Assembly (NCBI GenBank): GCA_003157945.1
Contig: PMFY01000416.1
Span: forward strand, 5,138 to 15,365
Direction: 5' to 3'
DNA from: Acidimicrobiaceae bacterium
GTDB taxonomy: Bacteria > Actinomycetota > Acidimicrobiia > Acidimicrobiales > RAAP-2
Length of the DNA stretch: 10,228 nucleotides
Positions 1 through 5,340 of the stretch are shown in pieces. A program made the translations under genes and the position numbers. Within the stretch, counting starts at the first letter, position 1; each line of letters starts with the position of its first letter. The notes under the pieces are model-generated. The model worked only from the letters and a program-made list of their open reading frames with translations. It was not told the DNA's origin and made no database searches.

Positions 1-636
1 GGCCAGCAGGGCCACCACGTCGGGCTCGCACGTCTCCGGGACGAGTCGCGTGCTCCACGCGTACCGGTGGGGGTCCTCGCCGTAGGGGACGAAGCACTGC
101 CAGGCCTGGAGGGCCGCCGGAACGGACTCCGGGGCGTGGGTGTCCAGCCAGCCGATCACCTCGCGCAGTGAGTCCCACAGCGAGTACACGTCGAGGCCGT
201 AGAAGCCGACCCGCCCGGGCCCGGGGCGCGCCAGATTCCACTCACGGAGCCACGTGAGGAAGTCGGCCACCTCCTCGTTGGCCCACATCCAGGTCGGCCA
301 GCGCTCGAATCCGGCGAGCGCCTCCCGGGAGCTGCCACCGATGTCGTCGTCGTCGCCGCGCACCCAGCGGTTGAGCCGCCAGCAGTCGGGCCAGTCCCCC
401 TCGACGCCGATCCAGGTGAACCCGCGCTCCTCGATCAGGCGCCGGCTCAAGGCGCACCGCCACCCGTAGAACTCATGGGTCCCGTGCGACGCCTCGCCGA
501 TGCACACGAACCGGTCCCCTCCGACCCGGGCCACCACCCCGTCGAGGTCGGCCGGCGTCATGAGCGGACGGGCCCGGGACCGGATCTCGCCGAGCACCTC
601 CTCCGACGTCGGTCCGCGTCCGCCGACGACCGTCAC
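1..636 (-). CDS. Erythromycin esterase family protein (partial, C-terminus beyond the window)
   Basis: This reading frame starts at GTG 636 and stays open to base 1, giving 212 residues of a protein that is usually about 400-450 long. Residues 45-57 carry the family signature GEASHGTHEF, and residues 74-92 carry the second block (WIGVEGDWPDCWRLNRWV). A third block is PTWMWANEEV at 114-123. Glu48 and His51 sit where EreB-type enzymes have their essential Glu/His pair (family knowledge). The GTG overlaps the stop of the upstream phosphoribosyltransferase-hydrolase gene by 4 nt (GTGA), so translation is probably coupled. Most chromosomal members are not proven macrolide esterases. Paired with a phosphoribosyltransferase they are usually uncharacterised stress-associated proteins, so I would not infer macrolide resistance. 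The family call is firm; the substrate is unknown. Confidence 0.93.
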   Translation of the reverse strand, partial: MTVVGGRGPTSEEVLGEIRSRARPLMTPADLDGVVARVGGDRFVCIGEASHGTHEFYGWRCALSRRLIEERGFTWIGVEGDWPDCWRLNRWVRGDDDDIGGSSREALAGFERWPTWMWANEEVADFLTWLREWNLARPGPGRVGFYGLDVYSLWDSLREVIGWLDTHAPESVPAALQAWQCFVPYGEDPHRYAWSTRLVPETCEPDVVALLA

Positions 637-1949
637 GCCGGGACGCGCTCGTCGAGCAGGTACCGTGCGAACCAGTCCCGCGCCAGGATGGCCGCCTCCG
701 CCAACGTCCCCGGCTCCTCGAACAGATGGGTGGCCCCCTCGACCACGGTCAGCCGGGTGGTACCGCCGAGGGCGTCGAGCGCCCTCCGGTTGAGGCCCAG
801 GACGGCGACGTCCTCGCTCCCCACGATCAACAGGGTCGGCGCGGTCACCTCGGGCAGCCGGGCCAGGGCGAGGTCGGGGCGACCGCCCCGCGACACCACC
901 GCCGACACCGCGACGGACGGGTCGGCCGCCGCCAGGAGGGCGGCGGCGGCCCCGGTGCTGGCCCCGAAGTAGCCGATCCGGGCGTCCCGGGACTCGGGAC
1001 GTCCGCGCACCCACGCCGTGGCCGCCACCAGGCGCCGGGCCAGGAGGTCGACGTCGAACACGAAGCGGCGGTCGTTCTCCTCGGCCGGGGTGAGGAGGTC
1101 GAGGAGGAACGTGCCGATGCCCGCGTCGTAGAGCACGTCGGCCACCAGGCGGTTGCGGGGGCTGTGCCGGCTGCTGCCGCTGCCGTGGGCGAACACGACC
1201 ACGGCGGAGGACGGATCGGGCAGGTGCAGGTGGCCCTGCAGTCCCACGCCGTCGGCGGTGAACCCGACGTCGGTGTCGCAGTCGACCGGCTCCACCAGGA
1301 GTCCCTCGTCGAGCACCCGGCGCGCGGCGCGGTCGAGCAGGACCACCACCTCGTCGTCGGTCGTCGGCGAGAAGTCGCCGTAGTGGAAGCCGACGGCCCG
1401 GAAGTCGGCCGGTTCCTCGATGGCCACCACGGCGTCGGCCTCGGGCAGGTCGTGGAGCGTGGTGGGTGGGCCGACCGGGACGGCGAGCACGACCTGCGCC
1501 GCACCCAGGAGCCGGGCGATCCGGCACGCCGCCCGGGCCGTCGAGCCGGTGGCGACCCCGTCGTCGACCACGATGGCGGTCCGTCCCCGGAGGTCGACCC
1601 GGTCACGGCCGCGCCGGTAGCGGCGCAACCTGGCGGCGAGCACCTCCTGCTCGCGGCGTTCGACCTCGGCCACCTCGGACTCGGACACACCCGCCCCGGC
1701 GATCATGGCGCGGTCGAGGACACGGACGCCGTCTTCGCCGATGGCTCCCATCGCCACCTCCGGCTGGAAGGGGACCCCCAGCTTCCGGACGACGATCACG
1801 TCCAACGGGGCCTCGAGGGCGCAGGCCACCTGGTAGGCCACCGGGACCCCGCCGCGCGGGAGGCCGAGGACCACCAGGTCCCGACCGCGGTACGCCTCGA
1901 GCGCCTCGGCGAGCTGCCACCCGGCGTCGGCCCGATCGGTGAAGTCCAT
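633..1949 (-). CDS. Phosphoribosyltransferase / dienelactone hydrolase family fusion protein
   Basis: This is a 438-residue two-domain cytoplasmic protein. Residues 1-210 form a type I phosphoribosyltransferase fold: LGLPRGGVPVA at 28-38, VVRKLG at 53-58 and the PRPP loop VVDDGVATGST at 127-137. Residues 225-438 form an alpha/beta hydrolase of the dienelactone-hydrolase type. It has an oxyanion strand FAHGSGSS at 253-260, a nucleophile elbow GASTG with Ser331, a likely acid Asp380 (VGSED) and His408 (EGATHLFEEPG), so the triad looks complete. The start ATG follows AGGGGG with 5 nt spacing, and that ribosome site overlaps the TAG stop of the gene before it. The gene overlaps the erythromycin-esterase gene by 4 nt. 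From memory, Mycobacterium tuberculosis Rv0571c has a similar length and a phosphoribosyltransferase domain, and Rv2030c fuses such a domain to an esterase; both are in the dormancy regulon. The substrates of either domain are unknown. Confidence 0.93.
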   Translation of the reverse strand: MDFTDRADAGWQLAEALEAYRGRDLVVLGLPRGGVPVAYQVACALEAPLDVIVVRKLGVPFQPEVAMGAIGEDGVRVLDRAMIAGAGVSESEVAEVERREQEVLAARLRRYRRGRDRVDLRGRTAIVVDDGVATGSTARAACRIARLLGAAQVVLAVPVGPPTTLHDLPEADAVVAIEEPADFRAVGFHYGDFSPTTDDEVVVLLDRAARRVLDEGLLVEPVDCDTDVGFTADGVGLQGHLHLPDPSSAVVVFAHGSGSSRHSPRNRLVADVLYDAGIGTFLLDLLTPAEENDRRFVFDVDLLARRLVAATAWVRGRPESRDARIGYFGASTGAAAALLAAADPSVAVSAVVSRGGRPDLALARLPEVTAPTLLIVGSEDVAVLGLNRRALDALGGTTRLTVVEGATHLFEEPGTLAEAAILARDWFARYLLDERVPA

Positions 1950-1958
1950 GACCGCCCC

Positions 1959-2273
1959 CTACCCGCGGGCCCGGTCCGTGCCCGCGCACCGCTGGTTGGC
2001 CACCTCGAGGCGCCGGGCCACCTCGGCGTCGGCGTCGTCCAGGCTCGACGTGGGCACGAACCACCGGACGGCTCCGCCGACCACGTCGGGACCCCCACCC
2101 CGGGTCCAGTCGACCGGTCCGCGACGCTCCTCGACCTCGGCGAACTGGAACACCTCCGTCCACTCCAGGTCCGGGGTCCCGTCCAGCTGCCATTCCACCT
2201 CGACCCGCTCGCCGATCTCGCGGGCCGTCGTCCGACCCACGACAGCGATCGGGGCCTGCCCACGAGCATCCAC
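1959..2273 (-). CDS. Conserved-looking small protein of unknown function
   Basis: A 104-residue soluble protein that I do not recognise. I chose the GTG at 2273 because GGAGGT lies 5 nt before it, an ideal ribosome-binding site. An ATG 30 nt further upstream (2303) has no such site. The sequence is acidic and tryptophan-rich in the middle (VEVEWQLDG, LEWTEVFQF, VDWTRGGG, VRWFVPTSS), which suggests a small beta-rich domain. It ends in a short charged helix (DDADAEVARRLEVANQRC). There is no signal peptide or membrane segment. It is the first gene of the operon with the phosphoribosyltransferase-hydrolase, only 9 nt away, so it may act with those two proteins. Codon use matches its neighbours. 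Confidence 0.78.
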   Translation of the reverse strand: MDARGQAPIAVVGRTTAREIGERVEVEWQLDGTPDLEWTEVFQFAEVEERRGPVDWTRGGGPDVVGGAVRWFVPTSSLDDADAEVARRLEVANQRCAGTDRARG

Positions 2274-2278
2274 GTCGC

Positions 2279-2284
2279 ACCTCC
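2279..2284 (-). promoter_or_regulatory. Ribosome-binding site fixing the GTG start at 2273
   Basis: On the minus strand GGAGGT is followed by 5 nt (GCGAC) and then GTG. This perfect Shine-Dalgarno match is the reason for preferring the GTG over the ATG at 2303. Confidence 0.75.
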
Positions 2285-2330
2285 GGTCGGTCGTCCCACC
2301 CATGGTGCGGCACGTCGGCCGGTGCAGGTA

Positions 2331-2344
2331 GGGGCGAATGTCCC
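2331..2344 (-). promoter_or_regulatory. Possible DosR-like binding site upstream of the phosphoribosyltransferase operon
   Basis: The minus strand reads GGGACATTCGCCCC. Against the core of the mycobacterial DosR box (GGGACTWWAGTCCC, from memory) it matches 11 of 14 positions; the flanks do not match. It lies 58 nt before the GTG start of the operon, whose proteins resemble DosR-regulon members of M. tuberculosis. There is no DosR gene in the window, and GC-rich DNA gives such matches by chance, so this is weak. Confidence 0.25.
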
Positions 2345-2351
2345 TTCGGCT

Positions 2352-2406
2352 CCGCTGTCCGTCGGCGGGCCCGGTGGTGCGCTCCCGGACCGCCGACGGA
2401 CAGCGG
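2352..2406 (-). terminator. 17-bp perfect hairpin after the ferritin-like operon
   Basis: Arms 2352-2368 and 2390-2406 are exact reverse complements (CCGCTGTCCGTCGGCGG and its partner) around a 21-nt loop. The stem begins 4 nt after the TAG stop of the short ferritin-like gene on the minus strand. No run of T follows, as is common for hairpin terminators in high-GC actinomycetes. It could also stabilise the 3' end of the mRNA. It separates this operon from the one that follows on the same strand. Confidence 0.75.
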
Positions 2407-2410
2407 GGGG

Positions 2411-2974
2411 CTACCCGCGGTAGTCCGACAGCGGCCGGGCGGCCGTCAACGGGCTGAAGGCGTCCGGCACGGGATACTGCCCGAGCACGAAGTGGAGGAT
2501 CGCCGCGTGCTGCATCTCCACGGGCTGGATGCTGGCGGCCACCTGGATCGACGACCGCGCCCGGACGGCGGACACCGCCGGCGGCACGGTGCCGAGCTTG
2601 CCCGCCGAGGCGGCCGTCAGGACGTCGCCGTAGGCGGCGACGGCCAGGTTCTCCAGGCTGGCAGCCAGTGCGGCCACCGCCAGGTCGCCGGTGAGGGTCG
2701 CCGACGAGGAGGTGCCCGACCCCATCGTCGTCGTGGTGCCCGACGTGGACGGTGACGACGAACAGGCGGCCAGCGCCACGCCGGCGGCCGCGGCGCCGGC
2801 CCCGATGGGGAAGCCGCGCCGGCTGGTACGGATCTCACCGGTCCACCGGTCGACGGCCGCCCGCATGGCGGGCATGCCGACGTCGTGGTGCAGCTGGTCG
2901 AGGTCGTCCGTCATGGCCGTCAGCTCCTGCTCGCTGATGGCCATGACCGTCCGGTTGCGGTTGCGACGCTTCAT
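2411..2974 (-). CDS. Short ferritin-like domain lipoprotein with Tat-type signal
   Basis: A 187-residue protein preceded by AAGGAG at 7 nt spacing; its ATG overlaps the stop of the upstream gene (ATGA). Residues 1-48 are a charged helical stretch. Then come a twin-arginine motif TSRRGFPIG (50-58), a hydrophobic alanine-rich segment and a lipobox LAAC with Cys71. This predicts Tat export followed by lipid anchoring outside the membrane. After a Ser/Thr linker (72-95), two helices resemble the ferritin-like family PF13668: SLENLAVAAY (106-115) and PVEMQHAAIL (151-160), giving Glu108, Glu153 and His156 as candidate metal ligands. Only half of a four-helix diiron site is visible, so it may work as a homodimer or with its full-length neighbour. 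It lies last in the cupredoxin/ferritin-like operon. The family call is from motifs; the metal and activity are unknown. Confidence 0.85.
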   Translation of the reverse strand: MKRRNRNRTVMAISEQELTAMTDDLDQLHHDVGMPAMRAAVDRWTGEIRTSRRGFPIGAGAAAAGVALAACSSSPSTSGTTTTMGSGTSSSATLTGDLAVAALAASLENLAVAAYGDVLTAASAGKLGTVPPAVSAVRARSSIQVAASIQPVEMQHAAILHFVLGQYPVPDAFSPLTAARPLSDYRG

Positions 2975-3825
2975 GAGAGTGCTCCTTCGTCGGCGCTGCG
3001 CGCCATGTCGGTCGGGAAGAACGCGTCGGGGAAGCCCACCGAGCCGGCGGCCGCGGGCAGGGACACCACGTCGGGTGGCAGCGCGATGAGCTGGGGTGCG
3101 CCCCCGTTGAGCAGTGCCTGGACGGCCAGGAGCACCGACACGTGCCGGGCCTCGACACCCATCACCGACGCGGTGAGCTTCTTCGCCTCCGCGTCGGACA
3201 GGGCAGCCACGTCGGCCACGTAGGTCTCGGCCGCCCCCTGCTCGAGCTCGAGCGCCAGAGCCACCACCGGGGCCGGTGAGGTCAGGCCCGGTACGGCCGC
3301 CTGGACCACCTTGGCCAACGCGGGGTCCGGAGCGGTCTGCGCCGTGCCGCCGAGCCGGGTCACCCCGGCGTTGAACGCGGCGAGGTGTTCCTGGTGCTGC
3401 TGCATCGTCGTCATGGCGAAGGCCTTGACGACGGGGTTGGCGGAGCTGCCGCCGATGAAGGGGAGTGTGAGCGCCGTCTTGTAGGTGGCGACGGCCAGCA
3501 CCTCGATCGATGCCGCGGTCTGGAGCATCCGGACATCGGGCGAGGACGCGGCGAACGCCGGCATGGCCGACAGGCCCTCGAGCGCGGCCACCACCCCGGC
3601 CGCCGCCAGGACGCCGCCGCCGAACGTGAGCCCGGTGCGCAGAGGCGAGCGGGCGGGCGGGTCGTCGTCGGCGCCGGTGGTCGGCCGGGGGTCACGCCCC
3701 ACGTCGACCAGGTCGTCCAGGGCCCGGTCGGTGGCGGCCATGGCGTCCCGGTGGAGGTCGCGCGACTCCTCGAGCAACTCGTGCACTGCTCCGGCGTCGA
3801 TGTCGGCCCCCGGTAGATCACTCAT
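2971..3825 (-). CDS. Ferritin-like domain protein, probably exported
   Basis: A 284-residue protein. I chose ATG 3825, which has AGAGGAG 7 nt before it; the ATG at 3870 would add 15 residues without a ribosome site. Residues 1-50 are a charged helical region resembling that of the following gene (DLHRDAMAATDRALDDL). Residues 62-93 are a hydrophobic segment ending AFAAS, a plausible signal-peptidase site. At the twin-arginine position it reads LRTGLTFGGG, so one arginine is missing. Residues 102-240 form a complete four-helix ferritin-like domain with candidate ligands Glu108, Glu146 and His147, Glu195 or Glu200, and Glu225/His228 (GVEARHVSVL). The C-terminal tail (241-284) is rich in proline and alanine. 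It sits 62 nt after the cupredoxin gene and overlaps the second ferritin-like gene by 4 nt. Family PF13668 is likely. A role in iron or peroxide handling outside the membrane is inferred. Confidence 0.88.
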   Translation of the reverse strand: MSDLPGADIDAGAVHELLEESRDLHRDAMAATDRALDDLVDVGRDPRPTTGADDDPPARSPLRTGLTFGGGVLAAAGVVAALEGLSAMPAFAASSPDVRMLQTAASIEVLAVATYKTALTLPFIGGSSANPVVKAFAMTTMQQHQEHLAAFNAGVTRLGGTAQTAPDPALAKVVQAAVPGLTSPAPVVALALELEQGAAETYVADVAALSDAEAKKLTASVMGVEARHVSVLLAVQALLNGGAPQLIALPPDVVSLPAAAGSVGFPDAFFPTDMARSADEGALS

Positions 3826-3832
3826 GGGAATT

Positions 3833-3839
3833 CTCCTCT
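3833..3839 (-). promoter_or_regulatory. Ribosome-binding site fixing the ATG start at 3825
   Basis: The minus strand reads AGAGGAG, with 7 nt between its AGGAG and the ATG at 3825. This makes the shorter reading of the ferritin-like protein the likely one. Confidence 0.75.
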
Positions 3840-3887
3840 TGGGTTGACGGATGCAGGGGCCAGGGCGCACGGCCGCGCGCCGGACGG

Positions 3888-4322
3888 TCAGAAGACGGTC
3901 AGCGTCCCCGACATGTACTGGTGGATCGAGCAGATGTAGTGGAAGGTGCCCGCGTGATCCGGTGCGGTGAACGTGACGGACTGCCCGGGTTGGACATCGC
4001 CGGTGTTGAACCCACCGGACGCGGAGGTGACGGTGTGGGCCACCTGGTCACGGTTCACCACGGTCACGGTCTGTCCCGGGTGGACCGTCTGGGCCGCCGG
4101 GAGGAACATGAAATTGGTGATGACGATCTCGGCGTGCTGCGCAGCCGCACCGGCCGGCGACGTGGTGGCGGGGGCGGACGCCGGACCCGAGGCACAGGCG
4201 GTCCCCACCAGCAGCACCGCCGCCGTGGCGGCCACCGCCAGGAACCGGCGTCGGGCCGACCGACGACCGTCAGGGGTACCGGCGGTGGGGTCCGTGTCGA
4301 GAGGACGGTCGGGCGCGGTCAT
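3888..4322 (-). CDS. Exported cupredoxin (plastocyanin-like) protein
   Basis: A 144-residue blue-copper protein. I start it at ATG 4322, just before the signal region; the ATG at 4397 would begin in AT-richer, promoter-like DNA and add 25 residues with no export role. Residues 21-44 form a Tat-like signal, [11 protein letters not shown], then a hydrophobic run ending GTACAS. Cys43 may be lipidated, but the lipobox is imperfect. Residues 62-144 are one cupredoxin domain with the usual type 1 copper ligands: His96 (QVAHTVTS), Cys131, His134 and Met137 ([15 protein letters not shown]). It probably carries electrons or copper outside the membrane. It is the first gene of the operon with the two ferritin-like proteins, so a shared redox or metal task is plausible. 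Its promoter should lie in the relatively AT-rich stretch 4360-4480. Confidence 0.93.
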   Translation of the reverse strand: MTAPDRPLDTDPTAGTPDGRRSARRRFLAVAATAAVLLVGTACASGPASAPATTSPAGAAAQHAEIVITNFMFLPAAQTVHPGQTVTVVNRDQVAHTVTSASGGFNTGDVQPGQSVTFTAPDHAGTFHYICSIHQYMSGTLTVF

Positions 4323-4524
4323 CACCCGTTCTTGGGCACCGACCCGTCCGTGGATGCCACCCGATCGAAGTAATTGTGGAACGACAAAGCCGTCCATTCA
4401 GCGACAAGGGAGGGCGACCACAGCGCGAATTCGGTGGTCCACCGCACCGGAATGCGACCGTCCTGTTGCACGGTCATACAGTCGATCGGCCCCCGGCCAC
4501 GTCTCCGGCACCGGACGCGGCCGG
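4323..4524. other. Divergent intergenic region between the cupredoxin and panD genes
   Basis: About 200 bases separate the two divergent starts. The stretch 4365-4480 is noticeably less GC-rich than its surroundings (for example AGTAATTGTGG at 4369-4379), as expected for promoters. The minus strand contains CACAAT, close to a -10 element, about 50 nt before the cupredoxin start, but no good -35 partner. I found no SigB-type match and no protein-coding signal here. Confidence 0.5.
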
Positions 4525-4530
4525 TACGCT
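4525..4530 (+). promoter_or_regulatory. TANNNT -10 box of a probable leaderless panD transcript
   Basis: TACGCT ends 6 nt before the panD ATG at 4537, the distance at which actinobacterial RNA polymerase starts transcription, so the RNA would begin at or next to the A of ATG. No convincing -35 element is seen, which is usual for these promoters. Confidence 0.5.
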
Positions 4531-4536
4531 TGGAGG

Positions 4537-4887
4537 ATGCGCCGCAGGATGCTCAAGTCCAAGATCCATCGGGCCACCGTCACGGCGGCCGACCTGAACT
4601 ACATCGGCTCGATCAGCATCGACCCGGCGCTCCTGACCGCGGCCGACATCCTCGAGCACGAGCAGGTGACCGTGCTGGACGTCGACAACGGGGCCCGGTT
4701 CGAGACGTACGCCATCATCGGCGACCCCGGCGAGATCTGCCTGAACGGAGCCGCCGCCCGCCTGGTCCACGTCGGGGACACGGTCATCCTCCTCACCTAT
4801 GCCGATCTCGAGGAGGACGAGCTGCCCGGACACCGGCCCCTCGTCGTCCACGTGGACGAGAAGAACGTCGAAACCGTCGTCGCCTGA
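4537..4887 (+). CDS. panD: Aspartate 1-decarboxylase proenzyme
   Basis: PanD makes beta-alanine and CO2 from L-aspartate for pantothenate and coenzyme A synthesis in the cytoplasm. The 116-residue product starts [16 protein letters not shown], close to the mycobacterial enzyme. All key positions agree with the E. coli numbering: Lys9 and His11, Tyr22, the Gly24-Ser25 self-cleavage site (NYIGSISID) that generates the pyruvoyl group, Arg54, Thr57 and Tyr58 (RFETYAI), and the NGAAA motif at 70-74. Homology favours ATG 4537 over ATG 4549, which would remove the first four residues. GGAGG touches the ATG directly and cannot serve as a normal ribosome site for it. A TACGCT box 6 nt upstream suggests a leaderless mRNA, although 4549 could use GGAGG with a 12-nt gap. 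No panB, panC or panM lies nearby. It ends slightly earlier than many homologues (116 versus 126-139). Confidence 0.97.
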   Translation: MRRRMLKSKIHRATVTAADLNYIGSISIDPALLTAADILEHEQVTVLDVDNGARFETYAIIGDPGEICLNGAAARLVHVGDTVILLTYADLEEDELPGHRPLVVHVDEKNVETVVA

Positions 4888-4939
4888 CCGCGGCGGAGCG
4901 GTGCCGGTCGGAACAGCCGCCTGACCAGCGGGTCCTCGT

Positions 4940-4955
4940 GGAGGGCGCCCCCTCC
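4940..4955 (+). terminator. Small hairpin between panD and the next gene
   Basis: GGAGGG and CCCTCC form a 6-bp stem around a 4-nt loop (CGCC), about 50 nt after the panD stop and just before the next promoter box. It could end the panD transcript, but it lacks a T run and is short. Confidence 0.35.
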
Positions 4956-4961
4956 TGGCCG

Positions 4962-4967
4962 TATGCT
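4962..4967 (+). promoter_or_regulatory. TANNNT -10 box of a probable leaderless transcript
   Basis: TATGCT ends 7 nt before ATG 4975, the same geometry as in front of panD. It overlaps the alternative ATG at 4963, which argues against that start. No ribosome-binding site is seen before ATG 4975. Confidence 0.5.
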
Positions 4968-4974
4968 CGGGCCG

Positions 4975-5340
4975 ATGGACCCGCGACGCGCTGAGCTCCT
5001 GGAGGACATCGACGCCTGGACGGCGGCGGCTGAGGTGGTGGCCGCCGTGCTGGCCGTCAACGTCGAGGCGGTCGCCCACGGTCGGGCCATCGTCGAGGAC
5101 GGTACGAGCCTCGTCGACGCCATCGGCACGATGAGCACAGCCGAGCGGTTCCTGGCGATGAACGCGGCGCTCGAGGCCTTCGAGATGGCGCGGTTCCGCC
5201 TGCGCAGCTCACTGATCAGCCTGGCGCTCGCCGAGGGACTGTCCGAGGAGCAGCTCGTGGCCAAGCTGGGCGTTCCGGCCGACCTGGCGGGGCAGGTCCT
5301 GACCGAACTCAGGGGCGGGTCCGGCCCACCGGCTCCCTGA
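4975..5340 (+). CDS. Small helical protein of unknown function
   Basis: A 121-residue soluble protein that I do not recognise. ATG 4975 is preferred because a TATGCT promoter box lies 7 nt before it and covers the earlier ATG at 4963. The sequence is almost all helix-forming. Residues 1-30 are acidic and amphipathic (LLEDIDAWTAAAEVVAAVLAV). Residues 71-112 (MARFRLRSSLISLALAEGLSEEQLVAKLGVPADLAGQVLTEL) read like a helix-turn-helix of the SEEQLVAKLGVP type. DNA binding is possible but not shown. There is no signal or membrane segment. Its last 32 bases overlap the end of the convergent iron-permease gene. It follows panD by 87 nt but seems to have its own promoter. Confidence 0.75.
   Translation: MDPRRAELLEDIDAWTAAAEVVAAVLAVNVEAVAHGRAIVEDGTSLVDAIGTMSTAERFLAMNAALEAFEMARFRLRSSLISLALAEGLSEEQLVAKLGVPADLAGQVLTELRGGSGPPAP

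Noticed and set aside
1..636. Macrolide resistance gene
   Set aside because: The family name comes from EreA/EreB, but chromosomal relatives beside phosphoribosyltransferases have no shown macrolide activity. The gene is also incomplete here.
475..972. Open plus-strand frame of 165 codons
   Set aside because: It lies antisense to the esterase and hydrolase genes and is made of Arg/Ser/Pro/Ala low-complexity sequence.
726..2423. Open plus-strand frame of 565 codons opposite the phosphoribosyltransferase-hydrolase and small unknown genes
   Set aside because: It is antisense to genes with clear domains, is dominated by Gly/Arg/Pro/His, has no recognisable motif, and arises from the third-position GC bias of the other strand.
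3826..3870. Longer start for the ferritin-like protein at ATG 3870
   Set aside because: No ribosome site precedes it, whereas AGAGGAG is ideally placed before ATG 3825.
4323..4397. Longer start for the cupredoxin at ATG 4397
   Set aside because: The added residues do not fit a signal peptide, the DNA is AT-richer and promoter-like, and no ribosome site is seen.
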